Origin: Anaeromyces robustus
Taxonomy: Eukaryota; Neocallimastigomycota; Neocallimastigomycetes; Neocallimastigales; Neocallimastigaceae
DNA: 35,631 bases
Assembly: GCA_002104895.1 (NCBI GenBank)
Contig: MCFG01000167.1
Span: 102,501 to 138,131 of the forward strand
Reading direction: 5' to 3'
Shown: positions 1 through 11,490 of the stretch, piece by piece
Layout: each line of letters starts with the position of its first letter
Numbering within the stretch: position 1 is the stretch's first letter
Program-made: the position numbers and the translations under genes
The notes under the pieces: model-generated
The model's input: the letters and a program-made list of their open reading frames with translations, nothing else
What the model was told of the DNA's origin: nothing
The model's database searches: none

Positions 1-700
1 TTTTGTTCTATATATCTGATATACTTTCCTTATTTTTTATCTATCCTTTGTTATAGTTTTTGTTCTTTTTAGATTTATATTTAATTCATTCTTCATGAAC
101 CTTAACATTAAATACAAATCTATCCGTTTTATACCCTTTCATTCTGAAAATGTATCAGTAATTTACTTCTTTCTTAATTTTATATTCAAATGGTTTATAT
201 GATTTATGTTTTGTAATATAGTCGATGTCTATTAATATTAAATCTTCAACCTTCTTGGTTTTAACTTCTTTTTCCTGATTTTTTCTCATAAAGTATTCTA
301 AAGCATTAACTATTTTCTTTTCCATTAAATTTTATATTCAAATATAACTATGTTAGGTAAAGCAAAAAAAAGATATACCTAATCCTTTCTAATGTTCCTA
401 ATTAACAATCTCTTTCATCAAAAGTATAGAAGATTTCTGTCATTTCTCTAATTATATCAATGCTATCATTGATAGTTTTTCACTTTTAAAGTACTTAATT
501 TATGAGCATAATGAGTAAAATCTTTGAAATATATACTAATTAAATTTTAATCTTAAAATATCTATTTCACCCTTTTCTAAATTTTCATCTTCTTTGGTTT
601 CAACTTGGATTTTGGTCTTAATATTGGTAATGATATCTTCAGTATATTTTTGAACATCTTTGGCATTTAGGATGGATCTTATGACAGAGTATCAATCTTC
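1..700 (-). pseudogene. Decayed protein-coding remnants, unidentified
   Basis: Read on the minus strand, this stretch has protein-like, Lys/Glu-rich reading frames and few homopolymers, unlike the DNA that follows. A frame from an ATG at 325 down to a TAG at 43-41 spans 95 codons and is interrupted only by two TGA codons, at 157-155 and 88-86. A second piece, roughly 700 to 535, reads ...RSILNAKDVQKYTEDII and continues through Glu/Lys-rich residues. It then appears to shift frame to KDFTHYAHKLSTLKV and again to NDSIDIIREMTEIFYTF. I recognise no family. It could be the eroded end of a gene lying mostly left of the window, or a multi-exon gene read without its introns. The TGA codons sit where Trp would be plausible, which fits TGG to TGA decay in an AT-biased genome. 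Confidence 0.4.
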
Positions 701-704
701 TTAT

Positions 705-745
705 TTTGTTTGTATGTTTGTTTGTTTGTTTGTTTGTTTGTTCTA
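705..745. repeat. (TTTG)n microsatellite
   Basis: About eight TTTG units with one TATG variant. A second, less regular TTTG run lies at about 1905-1943. Confidence 0.85.
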
Positions 746-1051
746 TAAGTGTTAATTTCGAGATTCTTAATTTTTATTAATGATAAAATGTTTTTATAAT
801 TTGTTTTTTTCATAATAAACTTTATTTAATAATAAAATAAATTCATCTTTTCTAAATTTTTTTTTTAAGCTCTAGCAATTATTTAAAAGTATCATTATAT
901 TTATACATTTAATGACTAATGACTAGTTTTAGTTAAAAAATTTTATACAATGAGTTTAAATGTATTTATATTAATCATATTACATAAAGAGAAAATATCT
1001 TAATAAAAATATTTAAAATTAATAATTAATCTATCTCAAATTTATCTCGTT

Positions 1052-1236
1052 ATATTTTATTGCATTTTTTTTTTTTTTAATCATTGATTATATACTTTTA
1101 TAACAATGATTTTATATTTTATTGCATTTTTTTTTTTTTTTAATCATTGATTATATACTTTTATAACAATGATTTTATATTTTATTGCATTTTTTTTTTT
1201 TTAATCATTGATTATATACTTTTATAGCAATGATTA
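1052..1236. repeat. Three tandem copies of a 62-63 bp unit with an internal inverted repeat
   Basis: Units begin at 1052, 1114 and 1177 with ATATTTTATTGCA, then a T run, then AATCATTG...CAATGATT. The copies differ only in T-run length and one base (ATAACAATG becomes ATAGCAATG in the third), so the amplification is recent. The 8-bp arms AATCATTG and CAATGATT can pair in every unit, leaving a loop of about 17 nt. Confidence 0.9.
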
Positions 1237-1422
1237 TATTTAATAAAATTTTCTTAATTACAAATTTTAAATTCAATAAATACAATTTATATATACAGTT
1301 TAATAACTTGTATAAAAACAAAAATAAAAAAAAAAAAAAAAAAAAAAAAGAAAAAATTTATGTGGAAAAAGTTAGTTAACATTTTTATTGATTATAAAAT
1401 AATAATAAAACAGTTGTGACTT

Positions 1423-1643
1423 ATACTCTTGTCTATATACATATAATTATAATATATAAAAATGATAAATAATTAAATGAAATTAATATAAAATACTCTT
1501 ATCTATATATATATAATTATAATATATAAAAATGATAAATAATTAAATGAAATTAATATAAATATAAAATACTCTTGTCTATATATATATATAATTATAA
1601 TATATAAAAATGATAAATAATTAAATGAAATTAACATAAAATG
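1423..1643. repeat. Three tandem copies of a 70-76 bp AT-rich unit
   Basis: Units start with ATACTCTTGTCTATATA at 1423, ATACTCTTATCTATATA at 1493 and ATACTCTTGTCTATATA at 1569. Each continues through AATGATAAATAATTAAATG. Length differences come from a (TA)n stretch and a duplicated AATATAA. Confidence 0.9.
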
Positions 1644-2420
1644 AAAATGATTAAAATATAAAATGATAAAAAAAATATAAAAAGTTTTTTTTTTTTTTTT
1701 TAATTATATTTTATTTTATTTATAATTGTTAATTGCTTATATTTTTTTTACTATTATTACATTTGTATAAAATAAAAAAAAAAAAAAAGGTAAAAATGTA
1801 AATTTAAATGTTCATATATATATATATATTACTGTTTTTGATTTTTTAATTTTTTAATTTTTTAATTTTTTTTTTTTTTTAATTTTTTAGTCTCTTAATT
1901 TTTTTTTGTTTGTTTGTTCGTTTGTTTCTTTGTTTGTTTGTTTTTAATTTTTATAAATATGAGCTTTTATAAATAGTAATTGTTAAAATTAAATACTTAT
2001 TTAAATTAAAGAAAATTTGTTGTTCTTAATTATATATATATATATATATTTAAATTATTATAGTTATTAAATATAATGATTTTTTTTCTTTTAGATTTTC
2101 TTTTATTCTCTAATCTAATTATTATTTTTGAATTTGAAATAAGAATTTATTTAAATTTGTATAAATCTTTATATATATATATATTTTTTATTCTTTTTAT
2201 TAAAAAAAGAATAAATATAAAAATTACTATCTAAAAATATAAAATATATATATATTTAAAAAAAATCATAACTTAATACTTAAATAATTTAATTAATGAA
2301 TGAATTTAATTAATGAATGAATTATTCATGATGATTATTACTTTTTTTTATAAATCTATAATATATATTTTAAATTAATGGAATGAATTATTATTAAAAT
2401 TAATATAAATTATTTTTTTT

Positions 2421-2451
<31 letters not shown>

Positions 2452-2633
2452 GAATTATTAATTAAATTTTCTTCATACTTGTTTTTCTTTATCTTTTTTT
2501 TTTCTATTTTTAATAAAAAATAAAATTATTATTTTAACTTGAATAATAATAATTATTGTTTACAAAAAGAAAAAAAAAATATTAAGAATAGAATTGTATT
2601 ACTTAAAATTTATATTAAATAATAATATCAAAT
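1644..2633. other. Gene-free AT-rich spacer downstream of HMG-CoA synthase
   Basis: Poly(T), poly(A), (TA)n and TTTG runs. This lies on the 3' side of the minus-strand HMG-CoA synthase gene. I see no reading frame, RNA gene or clear regulatory motif. Confidence 0.6.
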
Positions 2634-4732
2634 TTATTGGTATATTTCATAAGTTCTACGGAATTTATCATCAACATTCTTAAGATAGAAAGTACCTGGG
2701 AACATTTCAGAAGTACTAACTGGAGTGTAATCCTTAAGTTGGTAAGTTTTTTCTCTTAAAGTCATAATTTCAGCAAATTCTTCTGGTTTAATTTCATTTC
2801 TGCTTTCTAATCTTTCCTTAATATTAAGAGTCTTAGCAATTTCAGCAGTAGATTTAGCAATCTTGAAAGAAAACATAGAAGCAGCTAAACCAGAACCGTA
2901 TGAAAAAAGAACAACTCTCTTATTTAATAAATCTTCAGATGGTATTTGAGAAATTAAAGAAATTAAAGCACTGTATACTGAACCACAATACATATTACCA
3001 CAATTCTTTGGAATATATAATGAAGGAAGAACTTTCTTTTGGAATTTTTCTTTAGTGTAAGCCATGAAAGCCTTTTCAAGTGGTTTATCGTAATAAGTAC
3101 CACTTAAAGTCTTACCTTTGTGTTCTTCTAAACCAGCGTATTTTGGATTTTCTTGGTCCTTAATGAAATCATTAAAAGCTAATCTAGCAAAAGATTTTTG
3201 AACTAACTTAGAGTATGGAGTGTGGAAAACAAAGTATGGAACGGTTTCGATATCAATTTTGTCACCAGTACGTTGTTGAATTTTTTCAATATATCTGTTA
3301 TAACAAATATCAACAGATTTTAAGTAACAAACATTAGATAAATGACCATCAACTTCTGGGAATTCAGAAGCAAGGTTTGGCTTGTAAAAATCGTAAACAT
3401 CTTCCATATGAGTAGCTCTAACACCTTTTCGATAAAAAATAATTTTTTAAAGTAAAACAAATTATAATAATAAAAAAAAACATAATAATAATAAAAAATA
3501 TATAATATAATAAATTTAATATAATAATATAATCAAATAATTAAAATTTAATTTTTAATATATAAATAATAATATAATAATAATAATAATAATTCAATTA
3601 CTAAAATATATATAATATAAAAAAAAAATAATTTTTATTTTTATTTTTATATATTTTTTTTTTTTACCTTTTTCCATAACGATAGCAGCATCTGGACCTA
3701 CTAATAAAGCACAAACACCACAACCACCAGTTGGTCTAGCATTACCAGAAGCATAAACAGCAATATCACCAGCAACAACTAAACCATAACGACCATCCCA
3801 AGCAGATGATTCCATCCAGTTAACAGTGTTGAATAAAGCATTAGTACCACCATAACAAGCATTTGTAGTATCAATACCTTCAATATCAGTGTTACCAGAT
3901 TCAGCAAAGAGTTGCATTAAAGTAGACTTGACAGATTTAGATTTATCAATAATTGTTTCAGTACCAACTTCTAATCTACCAATTTGTTTGTAATCAATCT
4001 TGTATTTTTCCATTAAATTCTTTACAACTATTATCATATTAGATACAAAATTTATTAGAAAAGTATTTTATAAATAGTTATGACATATTATATATATTAT
4101 AATTTATATATTAAAATATATATATATATTAGTATGTACATTTATTTTATATTTATATAATAATTATATATAATATCATTGATATTAAATATTTAAATAA
4201 AAATTATTTACCAGTTAAACAAACAGAATTAATATCTTCTCTGTCATCACAGAAGGCCATTCTAGTTTGACCTAAACCAATAGTATATTTACCAGTAGAA
4301 GCACCATCGAAAATTTCTATTTTATGATTATAATTAAAATTCAAATACAAAAAATGTTAATAAAAACTTAAATATTCATATTTTTTTTATATTTAAATAA
4401 ATCAATGATATAAATTATAAATATCTTAATATTTTTGAATAAAATAAAATATTATACCCAATTGAGCTTGATCAACGTACTAAAGATATTATTATTTAAA
4501 ATATATATATAAATATAATTTATATTTTTAATATATTATTTTTATAATGAAATTTTTAATAAAATTCATTTATATTTTATGATTATACATTAAAATTGAA
4601 AAAATTTTATATATATACATATAAACTTTAAAAAAAAAAAAAAAGAAAGAATTTAAAGATTATTATTACTTGTTTTGGGAAATAGATTTCCATAGCAACA
4701 ATACCAACGTTATCGGCCTTCATTCCAATCAT
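2634..4732 (-). CDS. ERG13: Hydroxymethylglutaryl-CoA synthase, five exons
   Basis: Condenses acetyl-CoA with acetoacetyl-CoA to HMG-CoA, the first committed step feeding the cytosolic mevalonate and isoprenoid pathway. Exons on the minus strand are 4732-4670, 4479-4458, 4316-4212, 4027-3668 and 3424-2634 (TAA at 2636-2634). Joined length is 1341 nt, or 446 residues, close to the usual fungal size of about 450-490. All introns are GT-AG (190, 141, 184 and 243 nt) and every join keeps frame and restores family sequence, for example [13 protein letters not shown] and [13 protein letters not shown] across the exon 3/4 join. Catalytic residues are visible: Glu87 in VGTETIID, nucleophile Cys121 in NACYGGT, and His251 in VFHTPYSKL. 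Glu and Cys are 34 apart, as in the animal enzyme (95 and 129). The start is the first ATG of exon 1; a second in-frame ATG lies three codons on. The exon 5 acceptor (AAAAG) lacks the TAG of the others but is the only one that keeps frame. No targeting peptide is seen. Confidence 0.95.
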
Positions 4733-5629
4733 TATTATTCTATTATTAATCAAAAATATTATTTAAAAAGGTATTAAATGTTAATTTTCATAATATAAAA
4801 AATAATCTTTAATTATATTATATATATATATATATATAGCATTAACATTATGAATTAAATCAATTATATAAAATTATATTTAAAATATTTTTTTTTATAA
4901 ATCTAAACTTTTAATTTATAATAAATAAAATTATTATTAACTATTCTATTATTTTTAAAAGTTAGTGTAAAAATTTATTAATTTTATTGATTTCTTTTAA
5001 AAATTTCCAATAATTAAATTTCTATTGTTTAATTTTAATAAAAAAATTTAGTCTCGAAAAAAAATTATAACAAAATAAAAATAAATATATAAATATTTTT
5101 ATTTATAATCTTAAGTATCTTTTATATAAATATATATGTTTTTCATTATTTCTACATACCTAAAAAAAAAATATATAATATTAGTAAATCAAAATATAAA
5201 GCTTTATAACACTTTATTTCTTTATTTTATTTTTAATATAATTATTTTAAAATATTTAATGCAAAGAAAAATAAAAGAAAAAAAAAGAAACAAATTTAAA
5301 TATAAAAAAAATTTTTTACTTCCAATATATTTTTAATATATTTTCTATATATATTAAATATATTTATTATATTTATTATGTATAAAAAAATTAAAAAAAT
5401 TATAAGTAAAATATATATATATTTATTATTCAGTTATAGTAAAACTCATTCTTTTTTATAATAAATAATGTTGTTATTATTTGTTATTGATGTTGATGTT
5501 AATGTTGTTAATATTAATATTATAATAACTAATTTTTATAATTTTTGTTATGAATAATATATGAACGGTTATATATCTTTTTTATTATTATTACTATACT
5601 AAATTACTACCAAAACTACTTTTTACTAA

Positions 5630-5722
5630 ATTATTTATTATTTATTATTATTATTTATTATTATTTATTATTTATTATTTATTATTTATTATTTATTATT
5701 TATTATTTATTATTTATTAATA
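5630..5722. repeat. (TTA)/(TTTATTA) microsatellite
   Basis: Alternating TTATTA and TTTATTA units run for about 90 bp in the desert upstream of HMG-CoA synthase. Confidence 0.85.
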
Positions 5723-6629
5723 TATAATCCCAAATTCAAGGACTTATTATATATTATAAATATAAATAACAGTATATTATTTATAAATACAATTTTATTT
5801 AATTCAATCTTCATATAAAACTTGATCAATCATCTTTTATAAGATTTATTAAATATTATAATATATTGACAATATATTAATAATATATAAATCTATTCAT
5901 AATAAATAGTCTTTTATAGAATCAAAAGTTATATAACTTTATTACATAATAAAACTAATTAAAAATAATTATTGAAGTTATTTAAAATATCAGATTTCAA
6001 TTAATTCATATATTAATAATATATTGATAATATATATAATTAATTGGATCATTATTAAATATAATATAAATAATATTATTTATTAAAAAATTTTTATATT
6101 TCAAAATAAAAATAATTAAAAAATTTTAAAAAAATTATATATGATAAATAATGGTATTTTAAATAAAGGTTTTTTCAAGAACTTTTATTATTATAAATAT
6201 ATATTCAATAAATAATAAATGAAAATTGAAATAAATAAATAAAAATAAAATATATTTTACAATATTTATTTTAATATTTAATAACTGAAAAAATATTAAC
6301 TTAGTTCAGGATAAATTCTTCAAAAATGTTTTGTTGATTTTATTATTTTTAAATTATTTAATTATCAAAAAAAAATTTTTTTAATTATATAAACTTTTGA
6401 TTAAATTTAATGAAAATTTTAAACTTTTTAAAATAAAAAATTTAAAATATAAATTCTGTATAAATTTAATATAATATACTATTATAAGTAATTATATTTA
6501 TAATATGTTATATTATAATCAAAACAACCTCACAACATATATTAAATTATATTGCAAAATAATAAAGGAAAAATAAAGTGATTCCAAAAAAATTAAATAA
6601 ATATAAATTTATATATATTAAATGTGTGA

Positions 6630-6645
6630 AATATCACGTGATATT
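6630..6645. promoter_or_regulatory. 16-bp palindrome AATATCACGTGATATT (E-box core)
   Basis: A perfect palindrome around CACGTG, the core bound by bHLH proteins such as Cbf1-type factors (RTCACRTG). CACGTG should be rare at this base composition. The same ATCACGTGAT core recurs at 22896-22905. No gene start is visible next to either copy, so a regulatory role is conjecture. Confidence 0.4.
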
Positions 6646-9539
6646 GGTATTTGAAACAAAACTAAAATCCCAACGTCTCTAACACTCTTTTTAAAGTTTT
6701 TATATATCTTTATATATTATTATAATACAAATATAACTTCTTTTTCTTTTTCTTCATCATTTTCTTTTTTTTTTATTCTTTTGTCTTTTTTTTGAAATGA
6801 TAAAATATAAAAAAGTCTACTATATATTGAAAATAAAAACAATATTACTTTATATAATATTAATTAGTAATGAGGGTAAAAAATAATAACCTTTGATATT
6901 TTTAATCTTTTACTTCCCTAATCTATATAATATTATTCTCTTTTTTTTTTTAATTAATAAGTTACAAATAAAGAAATAGTTAATTAAACATTAAATAAAT
7001 ATATTTAATATACATAATAATAATAATAATACATAATATTAAAATTTTATAAAAACTATAGAATAAATATTATTAAAATTAATTAAGCATAAAGAATAAT
7101 AAATTTCGAAATTTCATAATATAATATAATAAAAAAAAATAATAAACAAAATTTTTCGTTTTAATTCTATATAAAAATTATAATAGTTTAATTTTTTTTT
7201 AAATGTTTTTTTTTAAATATTTTATTTTTCTATTATTCTTTTCTCCATTGAGGCATAACACTAAAATAGCAAATAAAATTTTACGAAAATTTTTCCTTAA
7301 TTTTTTTTTTTTTTTTTTTTAAAAATTTTTTGTATTACGTAAATTTCCTTGTATGGTAAATTTTAATAATGAAATTTAATTTGATAATATATATATATAT
7401 TTTGACATTTATATTTGTAAATAATAATAATCATATAATTTATTTTGTTACATATTTCATAATACTTATTATTCTATAATAAAAAATTTTACATAATTAA
7501 TTTAATAAAATAATGAATAATTCTATAATTAAATTATAATAATTTATTATTTTCTTTTTTATTAATTTTATATTATAGTAACTATCATATATAATTTTAG
7601 ATAACAATGTTCTGAAGTAAATTATAATTAATATTATGAATAATCAATTTATAATTCTATTAAATCCTTTACTAAATTGATTACTCAATTAAAAGTAAAT
7701 ATAATATTAACAAACAAAAAAGGCATCATTATTATATAAAATGATAATACAAGATATTTATATATATTTGTTATATATAAAAACATTAATTATTATCATT
7801 GTTTATTATAATGAAATTCTCATTTATACAATTTAATACATTAACATAAAACAATACTAGCAAGTCGAATGTAAATTTTATAAAACATTTTTACCATCAA
7901 GTTGTATAATAACAAGAATATCTCAGAAATAACACATAATAATATCTAATTTATTTTTAATAATATGAAATAAAGAAATTTATTGTTAAAAAGAAAAAAG
8001 ATTTATTACTATCATATAATTTTTAATAAGTTAAATAATAATTATAATAACATCTTATAAAATTTCTCGATAATGTTATATAATGTTATATTTTTTTTTC
8101 TTTTTTTCATTTTTTCATTTCTTCTTCTTCTTTTTATCATTATTTTTTTTTTAAAACAAGATAGTAATTCTTTTTTTTTTTTTTTTAATTACAAAATCAG
8201 TAATTTTTATAAATAATTTTATACTTAATAAAATGATATATATATATATATATTTATATATATTTTGTTTAATAATTATTAATATTAAATTATTATCAAT
8301 TATTATTAAATAATATATGATACAAATAATAAATGTTTAAATAATATAATAGTAATAATATTTGTAATAAAAATAATTTTAATAATAAATTTATAATAAT
8401 AATAATTATAATAGCAATAATAATCATATATAATAAATTATCAATCTTTTTTTTCAAAATTTCACTTTTTATGTAAATACAATTTGATTAGAATATTTAT
8501 TGTATATATTTATCTGTATCTTGATTTAACTATGGTCATAATGTATCTAAGCTAATTTGTTTGACTGCTTCCCAAAAATAAATATTAACTCATTAATTTG
8601 GTTTTATAAATAATGTTATATAATATAGGTATATAATATATGCTGTTATATATGTATTAACATTATATAAAAACAAATTCAAATAACATTATATTTTAAA
8701 ATTATTGTTCATAAATTTAATAAAATGAACAATTACTTAATAATACCATTTTTTTTAAAATTGTTCTTATGCGCAGTAATTTGATTTATATTCCTTAAAA
8801 TATTTTTTTCATTAATAAAATTATATTAAAATCTTTCACACCACTTTCAATTTTATGAAAAAAAAAAAAATTGTACAATATATATATTAAAAACATATTA
8901 TATTCTAAAACCACAATTTATTCATATTTATTTTTTATTCTATTAAAAAAAGGACAATCACTTTTTTTATTTATATTTAAACAAAATTATAAACCAATAT
9001 TACCGAACAATGATTCATTATTGTTTATTCAATTATTTTTTTTTATTATTATTTTGTCTTTTAATATAAAACAGTTTATTTTCTTGTCCTTTAATATAAA
9101 GTAATTTATTATTTTCCTTTTTTGATATAAAACAGTTTATTCAACAATAAATAATAAAGAAGCATTAGTATATATAGTGTTATAATACATTATGTTATAC
9201 ATATTTGTTATATATTATAACATTAATATATTTTAATATAATTAAATATTATTTAATAATAATACAATAATAAATTAATAATCCTTGTACTGTTTTATTC
9301 ATTATTGATAATATTTAGTATTATCAATAATTAATCAATTAATAATACTTATTTCTTAGTAATTTTTATAACATTATTAATATATTTCTTTTTTCTTTTT
9401 TTTATTTTTCTATTTTTTTTAATGAAATAAAACACTAAACCAAAACTAAAAAAAATTATAATCAAATGAATATAAAAATTTAAAAAAAAAAATATTATGT
9501 TAAGATTTTTTAAATTATCATTATATGAAAATAAATATA

Positions 9540-10400
9540 CATCTATATATATTCTATACTTAATTCAGTTAATTCACCTTCTGCCATATCTGAAAATGAA
9601 TAATATAATAATAAATTAATAATAATTTTAATAATAATAATAAATAATAATAATAATATAAAATATTTCAAGTAATAAAGTGTTAGCTATTGCTATATAT
9701 TAGCAAAACTTTAAATTAAAAAAAAAAAACTTTTATCAATTATTTTATTATATCTTTAAAAAAGGAAGGAAAAGTACATACAATGTCATGTGAACCAATT
9801 CATTATTGGGTTAACCACACTGAAAATAATACAGAATATCAACTAATTTTTTACTAGGATTAACGGCAGACTATAGATTTGTTTGATAAATAAATAGAGT
9901 ATTTTCAAGGCAAGTATTCTCTCATAGTATGAAACCCCCCAGGTCATTCTGTAAGTTATATCTTTGAATTGACATTTTCTCTATTTGATAAGGCCAAATA
10001 CTTGATGAAATATTGATTCAGGAAGGTTTCTTTATCAGTAAATTATTGGACAGTCTATAGATGTATATTTAGGACAGGGGTATTTTCAAAAGTTTGGTGA
10101 AGAATTGAAGAATATATCTCGATTGATTCTGCTCACCCTCAACGAGACTATTTTAATGAAATGGAACTTTGGATGTTCAAAAGAATGAAACATTATTATC
10201 CATGGAAATCACTTCTGAAAAGTGCTGTGGAAGGTGCAACCATAACGGAATCAGGGCTTTTTTTTCATTTATATGTAATTTATATCCTATCGCCTGGTAA
10301 AGTTCTTCTTTTGAACTTTATGTATTCCATTGGTGATGGGGAGAATTTTGGAGTTAATTCTTCTATTCATTTCATTCTCCTAAAAGAACGATAAATGAGC
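9540..10400 (+). pseudogene. Degenerate reading frame in a GC-richer island, unidentified
   Basis: From about 9780 to 10400 the sequence loses its homopolymers and reaches clearly higher GC than its surroundings, including a run of six C at 9935-9940. On the plus strand one frame is open from 10101 to a TAA at 10392-10394, and can be followed back to about 9894 with only three stops, all TGA (near 9930, 10013 and 10098). The translated text is protein-like (RIEEYISIDSAHPQRDYF, KRMKHYYPWKSLLKSAVEG) but I cannot name it. The minus strand also shows exon-like signals: TTTTCAG/TGTGG at about 9821, ACATT/GTATGTAC at about 9781, and TTTTCAG/AT then a short frame MAEGELTELSIEYI ending at TAG near 9547. 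So the coding strand is not settled. A relic of transferred or transposed DNA is the simplest reading. Confidence 0.4.
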
Positions 10401-10564
10401 TTGTTTTTTTTTCTTTTTACTCCATTAAAATTCAAATAAAAACATTTTTAATTGATTATTGTTCTTATATGAGCAGATTTTAAAAATAGAAACTTTTTTA
10501 TCATTCCTTAAAAAATTGATGGAGTCATGGATACCTAATTTTTTTATATCATTTTTAAATAAAC

Positions 10565-10600
10565 AAAAAAAAGTGCTTTTGATAAAAGTACTTTTTTTTT
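10565..10600. repeat. A/T-flanked hairpin after the GC-richer island
   Basis: AAAAAAAAGTGCTTTT and AAAAGTACTTTTTTTT can pair over about 15 bp with one G.T wobble and a 3-nt loop (GAT). It resembles a terminator stem followed by T, but no transcript upstream is established. Confidence 0.55.
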
Positions 10601-10858
10601 ATTATACACCTAATTGTCATTAGCTATTTTTTATTACTTGCTTAAAAGACAGACCTCTTTTAATAAAATGAAAAAAAATATATATATTTTCATTCATACT
10701 TAAATAAATGAATTTCGTCATGAATGTCAACTTTTTTTTTTTTTTTTCTTTTGTTTTTAATAATTATGATTATTATATTTTTTTTTGTTTTTTAATAATT
10801 ATGATTATTATTTTTTCTTTTTATTTATTATTATTTATTATTAATAATTATTTCTTTA

Positions 10859-10878
10859 TTTATTATTTATTATTTATT

Positions 10879-10938
<60 letters not shown>

Positions 10939-10947
10939 TTATTTATT

Positions 10948-10979
<32 letters not shown>

Positions 10980-11070
10980 TTATTTATTATTATTTATTTA
11001 TTTATTTATTTATTTATTCATTTATTTATTTATTTATTATTTATTCATTTATTTATTTATTTTTTATATA
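10859..11070. repeat. (TTTA)n array with TTATTATTATT interruptions
   Basis: Tetranucleotide array with at least three regularly placed TATTATTATTATT breaks and a few TTCA variants. The open frame across it (Phe/Ile/Leu/Tyr only) is a translation artefact of the repeat. Confidence 0.9.
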
Positions 11071-11334
11071 GGCTTTTACTTTTATTATCTAAAATAATTT
11101 ACTGATAGAGAAACTTCATACATTTTTAATATATATATATATTTATATTATAATGAAAAACATGATAAATATATATACTCCATTATAATAAAAAAATTCC
11201 AGATAAAAAAATATTAAAAATTATAAAAGTTTACATCATACAACTCCTTTATTTTTATTATTATTATTAAATCTTATTCATTATTTATAAAAAATACGAA
11301 TTAATATAATTATAACTATTTTTCAATATCATTT

Positions 11335-11490
<156 letters not shown>

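Larger units (their letters stand above)
4733..9539. other. AT-rich gene desert
   Basis: About 4.8 kb upstream of HMG-CoA synthase with no supportable gene. Contents are (TTA)n and (TTTATTA)n at about 5630-5722, (TA)n tracts, poly(T) near 7300 and 8170, and a 16-bp palindrome centred on CACGTG at 6630-6645. Open frames near 5136-5336 and 8871-9104 encode only Ile/Phe/Lys/Tyr/Leu-rich strings, as expected from random AT DNA. Sequence complexity is slightly higher around 8510-8640 and 9060-9140, where TTTAATATAAA(A)CAGTTTATT-type phrases recur, but nothing there reads as a gene. Confidence 0.6.

Noticed and set aside
1052-1643. CRISPR-like array
   Set aside because: Units are direct tandem repeats without unique spacers, in a eukaryotic setting.
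5136-5336. Short Lys/Ile/Phe/Tyr frames here and at 8871-9104, 25545-25760, 29542-29724, 30473-30676 and 31722-31931
   Set aside because: Composition is what random AT-rich DNA gives; no domain, no codon pattern, no splice support.
41-10400. Nuclear reassignment of TGA to Trp
   Set aside because: HMG-CoA synthase, the Ndt80-like gene and the retrotransposon frames use TGG for Trp and are intact under the standard code.
10708-11097. 129-codon Phe/Ile/Tyr/Leu frame
   Set aside because: Translation of a TTTA array; no non-repetitive content.
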